Shown: piece by piece, positions 26,462 through 36,039 of the stretch
Layout of the letters: every line of letters starts with the position of its first letter
Position numbering within the stretch: the stretch's first letter is position 1
Assembly: GCA_051418055.1 (NCBI GenBank)
Contig: JBPRGH010000120.1
Coordinates: 62,001 to 126,000, forward strand
Length of the DNA stretch: 64,000 nt
Origin: JBPRGH01 sp051418055
GTDB lineage: Bacteria > Bacteroidota > Bacteroidia > Cytophagales > Cyclobacteriaceae
Direction: 5' to 3'
Program-made: the position numbers and the translations under genes
The notes under the pieces: model-generated
What the model saw: only the letters and a program-made list of their open reading frames with translations
What the model was told of the DNA's origin: nothing
Database searches by the model: none

Positions 26462-28510
26462 TTAATATTCAACCTTCACAATTTCACTCAGCTCAGTTTC
26501 ATCATCATTGCTAAATACAGCTTTTATACGATAGCTATAGAAGTTGTTTATAGAGATGTTATAGTCTAAAAAAGATTGCTGATCACCGTTGACGGCTTTC
26601 ATTAAACGCATCGGCTCCTCTCCTTTTTTCCGATAGATCAAAAAACGCTCTACTCCATTCTGCTTGTACTCCCACGAAAGCATGATCCTTCTTTTATCAC
26701 GATCGGCTTTCCCTTTAAACACATTGATGATCGGTTGTATCCCATCATCATAGGCCTGTATCTCAAGTAAGGAGGCATCAGATCTCAATCCTGCATCATC
26801 AATAGCTGATAATCTATAACTATAAGTTTCACCGGCAATAATATCCAGGTCCTGTAGTTGTTCCTGCCCGGCTAATAACCTGATCTGCTTTTTTTCACCT
26901 TTATCATTTGACCTTACCAATACTGTCTCTACTACATCCCTGCTGGTACTTTTGATCCACTCCAGGTAAATGCCAGCTTCATCCGATCGCCACTTTGTAA
27001 AAACAGGGGCAACAGGGGCTATTTTATCCGGCCTTTGGAGCTTTACAGGAGGTGAATATTCCGAAGGATTATCGTGGTTATCAATGGCAATGATCTTATA
27101 ATAAATTTCTTCAGTTAAAGTTTCCAGGGAGACCTTATCGATATAGTCACTAAATTCCACCGGCGCTATTGTAACCTGAACAAATTCCTCTTCAAGGCTA
27201 TTTGATCTAAACACCCTGTAACCTGCCACATCCGGCTCCTGGTTTGGTTTCCAGTTCAAAGTTACAACACCAGTAGTATCTACAACACCTTTTAAACCTG
27301 CTGGAATAGCCGGAGGTATGCTATCCAGCAGCTGAACCAGCACCGGCATTGATTCTGTAGTGATACTGTCTCTACCAATTGCTTTTACAACATAATAATT
27401 GACAGGGTCAGGATAGATATCTATAAAATATTTTTGATCAACATTTATCAATTCACTAATATCATTAAATGGTCCTCTGGCCTTTGATGAACGACCTATT
27501 TTAAAACCCAGAAGATTTTGTTTTTTTCCTTCCGGGAAAGCCCATTGAATATAGGGGTTACCCTGTAAATTGATCGCACTGCTATCTATAGCAGCCGTTG
27601 CTCCTCCTGCTGAACCTAATCCAGCACCGAATACAGGTGTTGATGGAGGTCCTGTTTCTCCGAAAGGAGTAATACCTTTTATCCGGTAATAATAGGGCTT
27701 GTAATTCACCTCAAGAGAATCAAAATAATAGGTTCGCTTCCTCTGTCTGTTTTTTTTTGAAACGATGGCCATTGGAATTTCGCTCCTTTTCTTATAGGTC
27801 TTACCCCCATCATCTGAGCGTTCTATAATATAAGCAATATAGCTCCCATAATCATATAAGCTGGCCCAGCTCAGCTGCACCCGATAATCACCAAACTCCG
27901 CTTTTAAACCATCGGGTGGCACTAAAGTTGTTTTTTCATTAGGATCAATAAGAATTGTACTACTGGTGACTGTATAGTTAGTAGGATTTTCCATTAGCTC
28001 TACGCGATAAACCCATTTCAAATCCTTATTCGGTAGTTTATCCAAAAGCCTAAGCCCCATGGCACTGGCTACCCGAGCCGAAAGGTCTGCTGCATAAAGA
28101 GAAAATCCAAAACGGCTTTCCTGTTCATTCATCTGATCCATAAAAGCCATAGGGTTTGCTCCCGGATTTGTTACTTCAAAACTTTCTCCATAAAGTGCCT
28201 GTGCTGCAATCGCCGCATATTTATCATTCTTCACGAGTGGCTCCCAATCATCATACGGCAGCGGTTTTACGCCAGTGGCAATAAGCTGCTTTTCAGTGAT
28301 CAAAGAATCTGAAACCGACCTCAATGAATACCTGTAAATATTATAACCGTACTTGTTACCCAATTTCCATGCTATTGCATTGGAAGGCGCCCATCGTAAA
28401 GTCACTGAATCTCCATTTAATTTTCCAATGATCTCTATGGAAGCTGTTTGTGCATGAATATAATAGTATGACGTAAAAAAAAATAATATGATAAACAGTG
28501 TTTTTTTCAT
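26462..28510 (-). CDS. Secreted fibronectin type III repeat protein
   Basis: A 682-residue protein with a signal peptide (MKKTLFIILFFFTSYYYIHA). After a mixed N-terminal region it consists of about five fibronectin type III-like modules, each with a WxP/WxxN-type strand and a YRIKAI/YYKIIAID ending (for example near residues 200-290, 395-490, 495-585 and 590-680). No catalytic domain and no clear T9SS C-terminal sorting domain are seen. Its ATG directly abuts the stop of the 1450-residue gene upstream, so the two are one transcription unit. It is likely a surface or periplasmic binding partner of that protein. Confidence 0.8.
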   Translation of the reverse strand: MKKTLFIILFFFTSYYYIHAQTASIEIIGKLNGDSVTLRWAPSNAIAWKLGNKYGYNIYRYSLRSVSDSLITEKQLIATGVKPLPYDDWEPLVKNDKYAAIAAQALYGESFEVTNPGANPMAFMDQMNEQESRFGFSLYAADLSARVASAMGLRLLDKLPNKDLKWVYRVELMENPTNYTVTSSTILIDPNEKTTLVPPDGLKAEFGDYRVQLSWASLYDYGSYIAYIIERSDDGGKTYKKRSEIPMAIVSKKNRQRKRTYYFDSLEVNYKPYYYRIKGITPFGETGPPSTPVFGAGLGSAGGATAAIDSSAINLQGNPYIQWAFPEGKKQNLLGFKIGRSSKARGPFNDISELINVDQKYFIDIYPDPVNYYVVKAIGRDSITTESMPVLVQLLDSIPPAIPAGLKGVVDTTGVVTLNWKPNQEPDVAGYRVFRSNSLEEEFVQVTIAPVEFSDYIDKVSLETLTEEIYYKIIAIDNHDNPSEYSPPVKLQRPDKIAPVAPVFTKWRSDEAGIYLEWIKSTSRDVVETVLVRSNDKGEKKQIRLLAGQEQLQDLDIIAGETYSYRLSAIDDAGLRSDASLLEIQAYDDGIQPIINVFKGKADRDKRRIMLSWEYKQNGVERFLIYRKKGEEPMRLMKAVNGDQQSFLDYNISINNFYSYRIKAVFSNDDETELSEIVKVEY

Positions 28511-31500
28511 TTATCGTGTAATTGTTAAAGTTTTGGTAGTAGTTATAATATCTGTTCCGGGAAGAACATACTTAACGTCAAACTTATAATCACCCAGTTT
28601 AATATTGGTGTAGTTACTATTTAAAAGCCTCTTCGCACCAGTAGGTGCAGTAGATGGATAATCGATATAGAGATTATAAGCACGGTTTTGTAAATTTTTG
28701 AAATCAAAATAAGCATAAAAGGAAAGCTCATAATTAAAGAGAAAGTATCCACCTACTCTATGGTCATTTCCTGAAAACATATCGGAGGCAGAAAGCAACG
28801 GTGGGTTATTTTGCTGCTCGATTTCAATGGCTCGTAGAGGTGGGATACCCACGGGAGCAGCTTCTCTCCACGTAAGAGGCATAAACTGATTTACCGGATA
28901 CAATTCATAATTCAATGGGTAGATATGATCTTTGTACCAGACGTTTTCAGTTTTAGCCTCAAATTGTACCAATGGCTCAATATTATCTGCACCATCTGTT
29001 TCGATCTGATCGAAAACTTCCGCTGCATTAGCAAGAAAACCCAGGACCTGAAGCCTCGAAGAGGTTACATCTTTTGTTGTAGACATTCCGTTCAGGGCAT
29101 TCAGCTTATCTAAAAAAGTATTGTACATGCTTGTCCTGAACCTGGATTCATAAAGCAGTTCCTCCTCCTGCAGTACAGCAACCCCTTCGATATCTTTTGT
29201 CTCCAGCTCTGCAGTGCCAATTTCAGATTCCTCTGCCATAGCAGTAACAGAAGAAACATTTTCATCTATTATTAAAATATTCACGGGTTCTTTTACAAAT
29301 AAAATGCTGTAAGCCTGCTCATTTTTTAATCCTGCAGGAAGCGAATAAGTAATCTCTTTTGAGCTCTCGGTATAGGTGAGATCAGCATTAAATCCATCCA
29401 TACTTCCAACAGGTACCATGCGTGTTTCAAAATTGAATTCATCTGTATTTTCAAAAAGATAACTTTGTCCTTTCTTGAGCACCATATATCCTTCGGTATG
29501 CTCCTCCGGATAAAAGTGGTACATACCTGTAACGGGATAGCTATATAAGACATTGGATTCTGGAATATAATCAGGGGCTTCTCCGGTGTCAAACGTGATC
29601 TCCTCTTCTTCATATTCAGGTGTGGAGCCACCAAGTGCTTTCCAGGCGCCTTTTACTCGTTCATACCAGGAAACCTTCACCTGAGCAGTAAGCGTTGAAT
29701 TAGGAGGAAGTATCTCATGAGAATTAAAGATCACTGTCTGTCGGTCCTCACTCCATTCCAGCAGGCCAACAACCTCATCATTGCCCTTTTTTATCTTAAA
29801 ATGATCAAGCTCTACCTTATAGGCATCTAAACTGCCATCTTCATCATCCATCAATTCAAAAACCTGATCTACAGGCACATTAAATGCAACCTGTGGCGCT
29901 GTAAAAACATCTACCTCCTCGGTAGATTGCGGCTGCATTTCTGCAATTACCTTTATTCCAAGAGAAGTTGCATCATCGCCAACCAGTGTACATTCTTCAC
30001 CAACAGTGAATTTGAAATTAAAATTACCTTTTACCAGGCCACCTAAAATATTATACTGCCCCTCTACAAACCCCTGAAGGTAAAGAGGATTTGGAAGTTT
30101 CGCCTGAACGACTGAAGCCATACCTATTCCTGCAATGACAAAATCGCCTTCAATAAATTTTAGCTTTACACTTATCCCAATCTCTCCCTGAATATAGATC
30201 CACGATTGGCCGGAAGCATACCATCCGTTTATACCAATAGGCTCTGCTTCACCTTCACACCTCACATCTCCATAGTCCCTGAGCATAATATCGAATCCAA
30301 AACCAGCATCAAACTGACCGTAGAAGATAAGCACCTGCTGCCTTCCTGTGCTAACAGTTAATGATGCTCCAAAGGCAATCCCTCCGCCAGTAGCCAAAGC
30401 ATTCTCATCACGCATAAACCCATCAAGATCATCCTGGATTTCCTCAACCAGATTGGAAGGGATAACATCCGTAACAGAAGGAAAGTCGTGCAGGTAAGTA
30501 CCAAGCATAAAGTATGAATTTGCTTCTACCAACCCTATAAAATTTAACCCTATACGCTGTCCCGGAGTACCCACGTGTAAATACCAGTCATTCTTGTCGA
30601 TATGTATGACTGCAAGACCGGCTTTATTATTTTCATGAATACCTTTAATGGCATCCTGTACATTTACAAAAGTTACAAGCTCACCATGTAAAACATCATT
30701 CTCGAAGTCCATCTGAATCCTGACATTTGCATGCATCTGGGCTTTAGAGGCATCGGTCTCATCCATAGGTTTCATAAAATAGGCATCTCCAATAAATCGA
30801 ATGTGGCGAATACCGCCACCGGCAAAAAATTCCATTTCAAAAGTAACGACACCATTAAAAGGATCAGGTTTGGGAATTATTCCTACTATAACTGAAGCTT
30901 TAAAACCTATTCCAATATCTTTATTTGGCTTATATACGGTAGAGCTTCTGCTGGCTCCAATACTTGCCTCATCATTGGCGCCGGACTGATCACTAAATTC
31001 ATTTACTTCAGTAAAGAAATTTTCCTGCTTTTCCATATGATAGGAAAGTCCGCCGCCCATTCCATAAAGTCCAAAACCTGTACCTATCGGAGTCGGAAGC
31101 CGCACCAGGGCATCCACATACCAATATCGGTAGCCACTTACTTTTCCAAACTGCCCGACCGCTTCAATATTAAAATCTGCAAATACAGCTTTTACATCAC
31201 CTCTGAAGCCATTACCATAGGTATTATCATCTTCGTAAAATTTAAGTTGTCCGTCAAGCTTAAATGCTTTTGTGACCACTTTAAGTGCAATTGATGAAAC
31301 TATTGTTTTCTTATATTCCCATTTCTGCTCATAAATTATTTCCTCTCCATGCTGAATGGCTTCTTCCTCAAGTGCCGCTAAAACAGCAACTGTAGAATTA
31401 GCTGAAAATCCTTTATCCTCACTATTCATGAGGTTAAGTGCGATATTCAGGCTTAGCTTCATCTGATCATCGGAATGTGTAAGTTGCACCTGACTTATAG

Positions 31501-32863
31501 AAATGGGGAATTTACCTGCAGTTTGATTTCCTTCTCCTGTCATACTCCATACACCGCTTCTTATGTAAGGCTTTTCAGAAGCAAGATGAAGTTTTTCAAA
31601 CCTCAATTTTTTCAGCTCGAGCTTATTACCGGATTTGACTGAAATACTCCCATGGAGATAGGCTTCCGGTTTAAACTTGCCTTCCTTTTCAATAATAGTT
31701 ATTGAAGATCCGGGATCAAGTTCAATATTTGCCATCAGGACAGATGCCTTTATTTCTTCTGTGGTTTTAAGGTTAAACTGATAGTTTGTGCTATCGCCCT
31801 GCTTTTGAATGAGGGCATAATAGTCCAGAGGTGTCTCTTTATCAAAAGGGGGAACAGCAAGTTGCCCTTTAAAAGCAGCCCCTTTTAGCTGGTTCTTTAC
31901 CATATGTATGCCGAGAGAATCGATAGAAAAAGGCCATCCGTTAAGGCTGCCATCTTCCTTGGCAAAAAGATTTGCCACGCCAATATTTCCCGAAAACCCC
32001 TTTTTGTCAATGATCAGGTGCTGAGCATCGATATGAATATCCTCGCTTTTGTCATTAAGCTTGTTGGGGAGAGAGATCCTTGCATGCTTTAAATAAAAAC
32101 CAGACCAAAACATATCTGCATCTGTAGCTGAATGATATCCATTAGGGAACTGAACTGATGCAGGATTTCTAAGATCACTCAGATCAATGATTGCTTCACT
32201 TACTCTTACTGTGATCTCTTGAAATTTCATAGGTCTGAAAGGCTCAATACTTACACTGGCAATTATGTTGTTTAGATCTGTAAAGTTACCTTCAAATACA
32301 GCCGTTACTTTTCCCTGATTATCATCTGCAGGCAATAATATTTCTTCAGAAAATTCAAAAAGGCCTTTTACATTAATTGACTTGAAACCATTGCAGTCAA
32401 ACTCCACATAATTTTGGCCGTCAGCAGCTAATATCAAATCAATATTACTGCCTATATCTATTCTTTTTGGCGAAACCAGCCTTAGTTTTGAGCTCATTGT
32501 TGCTGCAAGCCCTCCCGGTTGGAATTTTATATTAGTTGCCGCAAAAGCAAGGCGCTGCTGGGATTCTGTAAACTCGAGGGAAGCATAAGCATTTAGATAA
32601 GCTGCATTAGGGGTGAACCTGACAGAATCAATAATAATATGATAGGTAATGCTGCCAATCTCCTTTTTTATCCCAATTGGAAGGTTAGCCAGGTCCTCCT
32701 CTGATAAATTATCCGTGGTATTACCCGATTCTAAAATAAAAGCAAGTTTGGAATGGATGGCATCCTCAAGTGCGGTTGAATCAGTGGGATTTATTGGTTT
32801 TATATCTGCTTGCGCGTAAAAACCAATCGTCAGGAGCAGCAGTAGTATGCACCCCCTGGTCAT
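28511..32863 (-). CDS. Very large secreted protein of unknown function
   Basis: A 1450-residue protein with a signal peptide (MTRGCILLLLLTIGFYAQA). The first 600 residues are beta-rich with repeated short strands. Residues 600-1000 are glycine and aromatic rich (GTGFGLYGMGGGLSYHM, GFGFDIMLRDYGDVRC), recalling outer-membrane beta structures. About 1040-1150 contains an Ig-like segment (LPPNSTLTAQVKVSWYERV). Few cysteines, no catalytic motif and no T9SS sorting tail are recognised. It is cotranscribed with the FN3 protein that follows without a gap. I do not recognise the family; a scaffold, adhesin or envelope structure is possible. Confidence 0.75.
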   Translation of the reverse strand: MTRGCILLLLLTIGFYAQADIKPINPTDSTALEDAIHSKLAFILESGNTTDNLSEEDLANLPIGIKKEIGSITYHIIIDSVRFTPNAAYLNAYASLEFTESQQRLAFAATNIKFQPGGLAATMSSKLRLVSPKRIDIGSNIDLILAADGQNYVEFDCNGFKSINVKGLFEFSEEILLPADDNQGKVTAVFEGNFTDLNNIIASVSIEPFRPMKFQEITVRVSEAIIDLSDLRNPASVQFPNGYHSATDADMFWSGFYLKHARISLPNKLNDKSEDIHIDAQHLIIDKKGFSGNIGVANLFAKEDGSLNGWPFSIDSLGIHMVKNQLKGAAFKGQLAVPPFDKETPLDYYALIQKQGDSTNYQFNLKTTEEIKASVLMANIELDPGSSITIIEKEGKFKPEAYLHGSISVKSGNKLELKKLRFEKLHLASEKPYIRSGVWSMTGEGNQTAGKFPISISQVQLTHSDDQMKLSLNIALNLMNSEDKGFSANSTVAVLAALEEEAIQHGEEIIYEQKWEYKKTIVSSIALKVVTKAFKLDGQLKFYEDDNTYGNGFRGDVKAVFADFNIEAVGQFGKVSGYRYWYVDALVRLPTPIGTGFGLYGMGGGLSYHMEKQENFFTEVNEFSDQSGANDEASIGASRSSTVYKPNKDIGIGFKASVIVGIIPKPDPFNGVVTFEMEFFAGGGIRHIRFIGDAYFMKPMDETDASKAQMHANVRIQMDFENDVLHGELVTFVNVQDAIKGIHENNKAGLAVIHIDKNDWYLHVGTPGQRIGLNFIGLVEANSYFMLGTYLHDFPSVTDVIPSNLVEEIQDDLDGFMRDENALATGGGIAFGASLTVSTGRQQVLIFYGQFDAGFGFDIMLRDYGDVRCEGEAEPIGINGWYASGQSWIYIQGEIGISVKLKFIEGDFVIAGIGMASVVQAKLPNPLYLQGFVEGQYNILGGLVKGNFNFKFTVGEECTLVGDDATSLGIKVIAEMQPQSTEEVDVFTAPQVAFNVPVDQVFELMDDEDGSLDAYKVELDHFKIKKGNDEVVGLLEWSEDRQTVIFNSHEILPPNSTLTAQVKVSWYERVKGAWKALGGSTPEYEEEEITFDTGEAPDYIPESNVLYSYPVTGMYHFYPEEHTEGYMVLKKGQSYLFENTDEFNFETRMVPVGSMDGFNADLTYTESSKEITYSLPAGLKNEQAYSILFVKEPVNILIIDENVSSVTAMAEESEIGTAELETKDIEGVAVLQEEELLYESRFRTSMYNTFLDKLNALNGMSTTKDVTSSRLQVLGFLANAAEVFDQIETDGADNIEPLVQFEAKTENVWYKDHIYPLNYELYPVNQFMPLTWREAAPVGIPPLRAIEIEQQNNPPLLSASDMFSGNDHRVGGYFLFNYELSFYAYFDFKNLQNRAYNLYIDYPSTAPTGAKRLLNSNYTNIKLGDYKFDVKYVLPGTDIITTTKTLTITR

Positions 32864-33165
32864 TTTACAAATTGTTTAATAGAGAAATGAAAATAAAGCT
32901 GTTTCTGTAGGAAGACTACAAAGGCAAATCGTAGCCTTTGATAATGGCATTTTTTCATGGTAGGTAAGGTTGACTGTTTAAATTATTTCTGCTTTTACAA
33001 TAAACTCACTTTTTTCAGATTAATGCAATAAAAATTTAATTTATTTCTGTTTAAGTAGTTAATTCACAGCCTTTGAAATGATTCAGAATATAAATTCTTA
33101 CAAATTCTAATAACCAAATCCATTTTACTTTGCTTATTAATTATTAAGGATCAAATTTTGAAATT
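32864..33165. other. Divergent intergenic region
   Basis: No gene. AT-rich, it must hold leftward and rightward promoters; TTTTACTTTGC at about 33124 is near the Bacteroidota -7 consensus but one base short. Nothing else stands out. Confidence 0.4.
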
Positions 33166-33570
33166 ATGAAATCAACAGGAATAATATTTAGCCTGACATT
33201 GGTTATGCTGATTTTCAGTGCCTGTCAGGGTAATCGTGAGATGGTACATACTTTTGGCTACTATGATACGAATCAGGATTATGAAGTAGACCCTGAAGAA
33301 TTCAATACGGTCTTTGCCAATCAGGGGGATTTTAAAAATTGGGATATTGATGAGGACAGACGTTTAACGGAAGATGAATGGAATGAAGGATTCAATGTTT
33401 ACGGATCAAGCTATCCTTATGAAGAAAGAGGTCTATTCGACGATTGGGATACTGATAATGATGCTTATGTAGATAATGATGAATATAATGAGGGCTTTTT
33501 TGATCTTTTTGATGCTGATGGGGACGGGATCATTAGCCAGGATGAGTGGGAAAAATATGAGAGGGACTAG
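33166..33570 (+). CDS. EF-hand calcium-binding lipoprotein
   Basis: A 134-residue lipoprotein (signal ending FSAC, Cys20). Four EF-hand loops follow with near-perfect 12-residue spacing: D34-E45, D60-E71, D95-E106 and D116-E127. The fourth, DADGDGIISQDE, is canonical; the second has Arg at the 6th and 7th positions and may bind weakly. It would bind Ca2+ in the periplasm or on the outer membrane. It stands alone and ends 2 bp from the convergent gene. Function is unknown. Confidence 0.88.
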   Translation: MKSTGIIFSLTLVMLIFSACQGNREMVHTFGYYDTNQDYEVDPEEFNTVFANQGDFKNWDIDEDRRLTEDEWNEGFNVYGSSYPYEERGLFDDWDTDNDAYVDNDEYNEGFFDLFDADGDGIISQDEWEKYERD

Positions 33571-33572
33571 TA

Positions 33573-34163
33573 TCAGTTTTTAATTCTTATACTATTGAGG
33601 ACACCAAACTTATCTATAACCTCAAATACATAGGATTCGTAATTATATTCTGATAAGTTATACATTTTTGAAAACTGCAGGTCCATAGTTTCAATTCCAC
33701 TAAACAACATGTCTCCCTCCCCGGTATAAATTCGTATCATTATTCTATCGGAGATGTTGTTAGCTACTGATAACATGTATTTATCGTTCTTTAACGGCCT
33801 TACATGAACAAACCTAAGGTAATTTTTATCAACATCTGTTGGTTTAAAAACAGTTAAGTAAAAGATGGTGTCATTCTCTGTAATCTCAAAAATATACTCA
33901 TCATCAGGCATCATGGAAAGGTTATAGGGCCGACTAAACGGCATAGGATGCCTGATAATTTCATGATGTACAATTCTATTGTTACTGTTAAAAATTTTTA
34001 GCCTCACAACACCCTGCGGCAGCTTTCCATAATGAAGCACATATCTGTTTTCCCGGTCCATTCTTAGGGCTACAGAATTTACCTGACCATCCTGTTCCTC
34101 CGGGACCTGTGATTGGGAAGCAAAATTGATAAGTATAAATAGAAAGGCTACTACCTGCTTCAT
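33573..34163 (-). CDS. Secreted beta-rich protein of unknown function
   Basis: A 196-residue protein with a signal peptide (MKQVVAFLFILINFASQSQ). Two related halves, each with strands such as GVVRLKIFNSNNRIV and RIMIRIYTGEGDMLF followed by YEFEI/YVFEV, suggest a duplicated immunoglobulin-like fold of the type seen in short Bacteroidota secreted proteins. No catalytic motif is seen. It is convergent with the EF-hand gene, with a 2-bp gap. Confidence 0.7.
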   Translation of the reverse strand: MKQVVAFLFILINFASQSQVPEEQDGQVNSVALRMDRENRYVLHYGKLPQGVVRLKIFNSNNRIVHHEIIRHPMPFSRPYNLSMMPDDEYIFEITENDTIFYLTVFKPTDVDKNYLRFVHVRPLKNDKYMLSVANNISDRIMIRIYTGEGDMLFSGIETMDLQFSKMYNLSEYNYESYVFEVIDKFGVLNSIRIKN

Positions 34164-34406
34164 ATATGCCTGCTTACTGCCAATTTCTACAATATCTCCT
34201 CAAAAACTAATAGAGGTTGTAAAAGGATGGTTATGGTTAATAAAGTTAAGAAATATCCGGTTATATTTCTACTATAAGCATTAGTAGCAGCAAAATTCAT
34301 TCCATCCTTTCACTGTAAAATTGAAGGTAATTTATATGGATTTGATGAAAATGATTCTGTTAAACGCCGGTTAGACCTGCTTTATGCGATTATACAAGAA
34401 ACGATC

Positions 34407-34826
34407 CTATTCCAAATTACGTACTAATGAATCACTTACGGAATAACCAGGGGCGGGTTTTAATACCTCAAGTTTCACTTCGGCAACACCAGATTCTATC
34501 ATATCAATCTCCTTTGCGGCAGCTCTTGAAAGGTCAATGATCCTGTCCTTGGCAAAAGGTCCGCGGTCATTGATCTCCACTATCACATCTTTTTCATTTG
34601 CCAGGCTAGTCACCTTTACCACAGTACCAAGTGGAAGAAAGCGATGAGCAGCTGTTAAACTGTCCTGCCGGTAGATAGCACCACTTGCAGTTGGATTACC
34701 CTCCAACATACGTGCATAGTAAGATGCCTCACCTGTCTGTGTATATGGCTCAGCCTGCTCCTCCTGATTACAGGAGTAAAAAATGAAGCCCATTAAAATT
34801 ATTACTATTTTAAATCGATATCTCAT
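34407..34826 (-). CDS. rlpA: RlpA-like double-psi beta-barrel lipoprotein
   Basis: A 139-residue lipoprotein (signal ending FYSC, Cys19) carrying a single RlpA domain: GEASYYARMLEGNPTASGA, LPLGTVVKVT and INDRGPFAKDRIIDLSRAA. The Asp of NDRGPF is the conserved acidic residue of the catalytic site in RlpA transglycosylases, which cleave peptidoglycan glycan strands lacking stem peptides. The C-terminal SPOR domain found in many relatives is absent, so septal targeting through bare glycan is not expected. It stands alone. Confidence 0.88.
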   Translation of the reverse strand: MRYRFKIVIILMGFIFYSCNQEEQAEPYTQTGEASYYARMLEGNPTASGAIYRQDSLTAAHRFLPLGTVVKVTSLANEKDVIVEINDRGPFAKDRIIDLSRAAAKEIDMIESGVAEVKLEVLKPAPGYSVSDSLVRNLE

Positions 34827-34871
34827 ATGAGGAAATTATATCCTATACTAATTAAACATATTAAATCGATC

Positions 34872-34910
34872 GATTGTTGAATCATCCCTCCCTCCTGCTA
34901 TTCAACAATC
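34872..34910 (-). terminator. Perfect 11-bp hairpin
   Basis: GATTGTTGAAT and ATTCAACAATC pair around a 17-nt pyrimidine-rich loop. It lies 30 bp downstream of the leftward GreA-like gene and upstream of the RlpA-like gene. The T-tract is short on the minus strand, so strength is uncertain. Confidence 0.6.
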
Positions 34911-34939
34911 TTTTGTAGTAAAAAAGTGAATTTCCTATA

Positions 34940-35404
34940 TTAAAAAACATCGATTATTTTATAATGGGTTTTATTATATAAAAATCTATCCCCCTTTTTT
35001 AATCCCTTCATTGTCAGGTAAAGTGGACAATTTGTGGAGACACCAATAAATTCTACCCCATCTATACAATAGGGTTCAGAGCTCACCGATACAAAGAATG
35101 TCCTTTTATCTGTCACCACCACTGCACCTGTTTCTACTTCGGTATGTATGATAGAGGTGTGATTCTCTAATGCATATAAAAGCTCCAGCTTTTCAGTGGG
35201 CAGTTTTAACTGATCAGCCAATAGGTTTACTTCGTGAACAGCTTGCTCATTATAAGCAGACTGGCTTAGATCTATATCTTCTTCATTTATGATCGCTTCA
35301 CTTTCTAACAATTCCTTTATTCGAAGCTTAAAATCCCCAACAACAGCTACATGGTTTGCTATTGCCGCTTCTATCAACTTCTTTTTTATTTCAATCTTAT
35401 CCAT
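34940..35404 (-). CDS. Small coiled-coil protein with GreA-like C-terminal domain
   Basis: A 154-residue protein. Residues 1-90 are helical and charged, followed by GAVVVTDKRTFFVSVSSE and PLYLTMKGLKKGDRF, a pattern found in the FKBP-like C-terminal domain of GreA/GreB and in a group of short Bacteroidota proteins. The N-terminal helices are shorter than the Gre coiled coil and lack the acidic DD/E tip that stimulates RNA cleavage, so binding to RNA polymerase without cleavage activity is a guess. It is probably monocistronic. Confidence 0.65.
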   Translation of the reverse strand: MDKIEIKKKLIEAAIANHVAVVGDFKLRIKELLESEAIINEEDIDLSQSAYNEQAVHEVNLLADQLKLPTEKLELLYALENHTSIIHTEVETGAVVVTDKRTFFVSVSSEPYCIDGVEFIGVSTNCPLYLTMKGLKKGDRFLYNKTHYKIIDVF

Positions 35405-35522
35405 GACATCCTTTTTAAATTTGTTCTAATACTGTAAATGTTATTGCAGAAACCAGGATTAAAAATAACAGCAGTCATTAGCCGGTATGATCTATATCAC
35501 CAATGACTTTACCTAAAAATAA

Positions 35523-35556
35523 AAAAATCAGAGCCTGTCCCTAAACTCTGATTTTT
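35523..35556 (-). terminator. Rho-independent terminator
   Basis: AAAAATCAGAG at 35523-35533 and CTCTGATTTTT at 35546-35556 form an 11-bp stem. On the minus strand it is followed by further T residues, immediately after the stop of the 99-residue gene at 35582. It could act in both directions. Confidence 0.8.
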
Positions 35557-35581
35557 ATTTGTTGCCGGTGGTGTTGGTTTT

Positions 35582-35881
35582 TTACAAGCCCCAAACGCTT
35601 TTTTTATTCTTTCTTTTTGACGTTGCCGCTTTAAGTGCCTTAGTTAGTTCTTCACGTGCATTTTTCAACCGTTCTTCTACTTCTTCCCATCGTTTTTTGC
35701 TGCTTATTTCTTCTTTCAGATCTTCGGAAGCATGATATAGTTGTTCATATTTTTCATTGAATTCCTCTACCAGCTCTTCACTGAAACCCTTGAGTTCAAC
35801 AACAAACTCATCAATTTTATGGCCAAATTCTTTCAAAAGTTTTTCGGCCTTACCTTCATCCTGAGATGCTTTAATTTTCAT
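35582..35881 (-). CDS. Small charged helical protein
   Basis: A 99-residue protein, almost entirely predicted helix with Lys/Glu-rich heptads (KAEKLLKEFGHKIDEFV, EEVEERLKNAREEL) and a basic end (TSKRKNKKSVWGL). No signal peptide or membrane segment is seen. A four-helix or coiled-coil assembly is likely; function unknown. It lies between a universal stress gene and a terminator, alone on its transcript as far as visible. Confidence 0.7.
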   Translation of the reverse strand: MKIKASQDEGKAEKLLKEFGHKIDEFVVELKGFSEELVEEFNEKYEQLYHASEDLKEEISSKKRWEEVEERLKNAREELTKALKAATSKRKNKKSVWGL

Positions 35882-36039
35882 GATTATGGAATTTATAGAT
35901 AAAAATCCCGGCTTTTCCTTTTATAAAACTAAAGCCAATAGTGAATTCCTATTATGATCTATGCAGGTTCAATTGATGATATTAATCATTTTTACCGGTT
36001 TCATCCAGATAAATTAAATCCAAAAATTATTTAAAAAGG

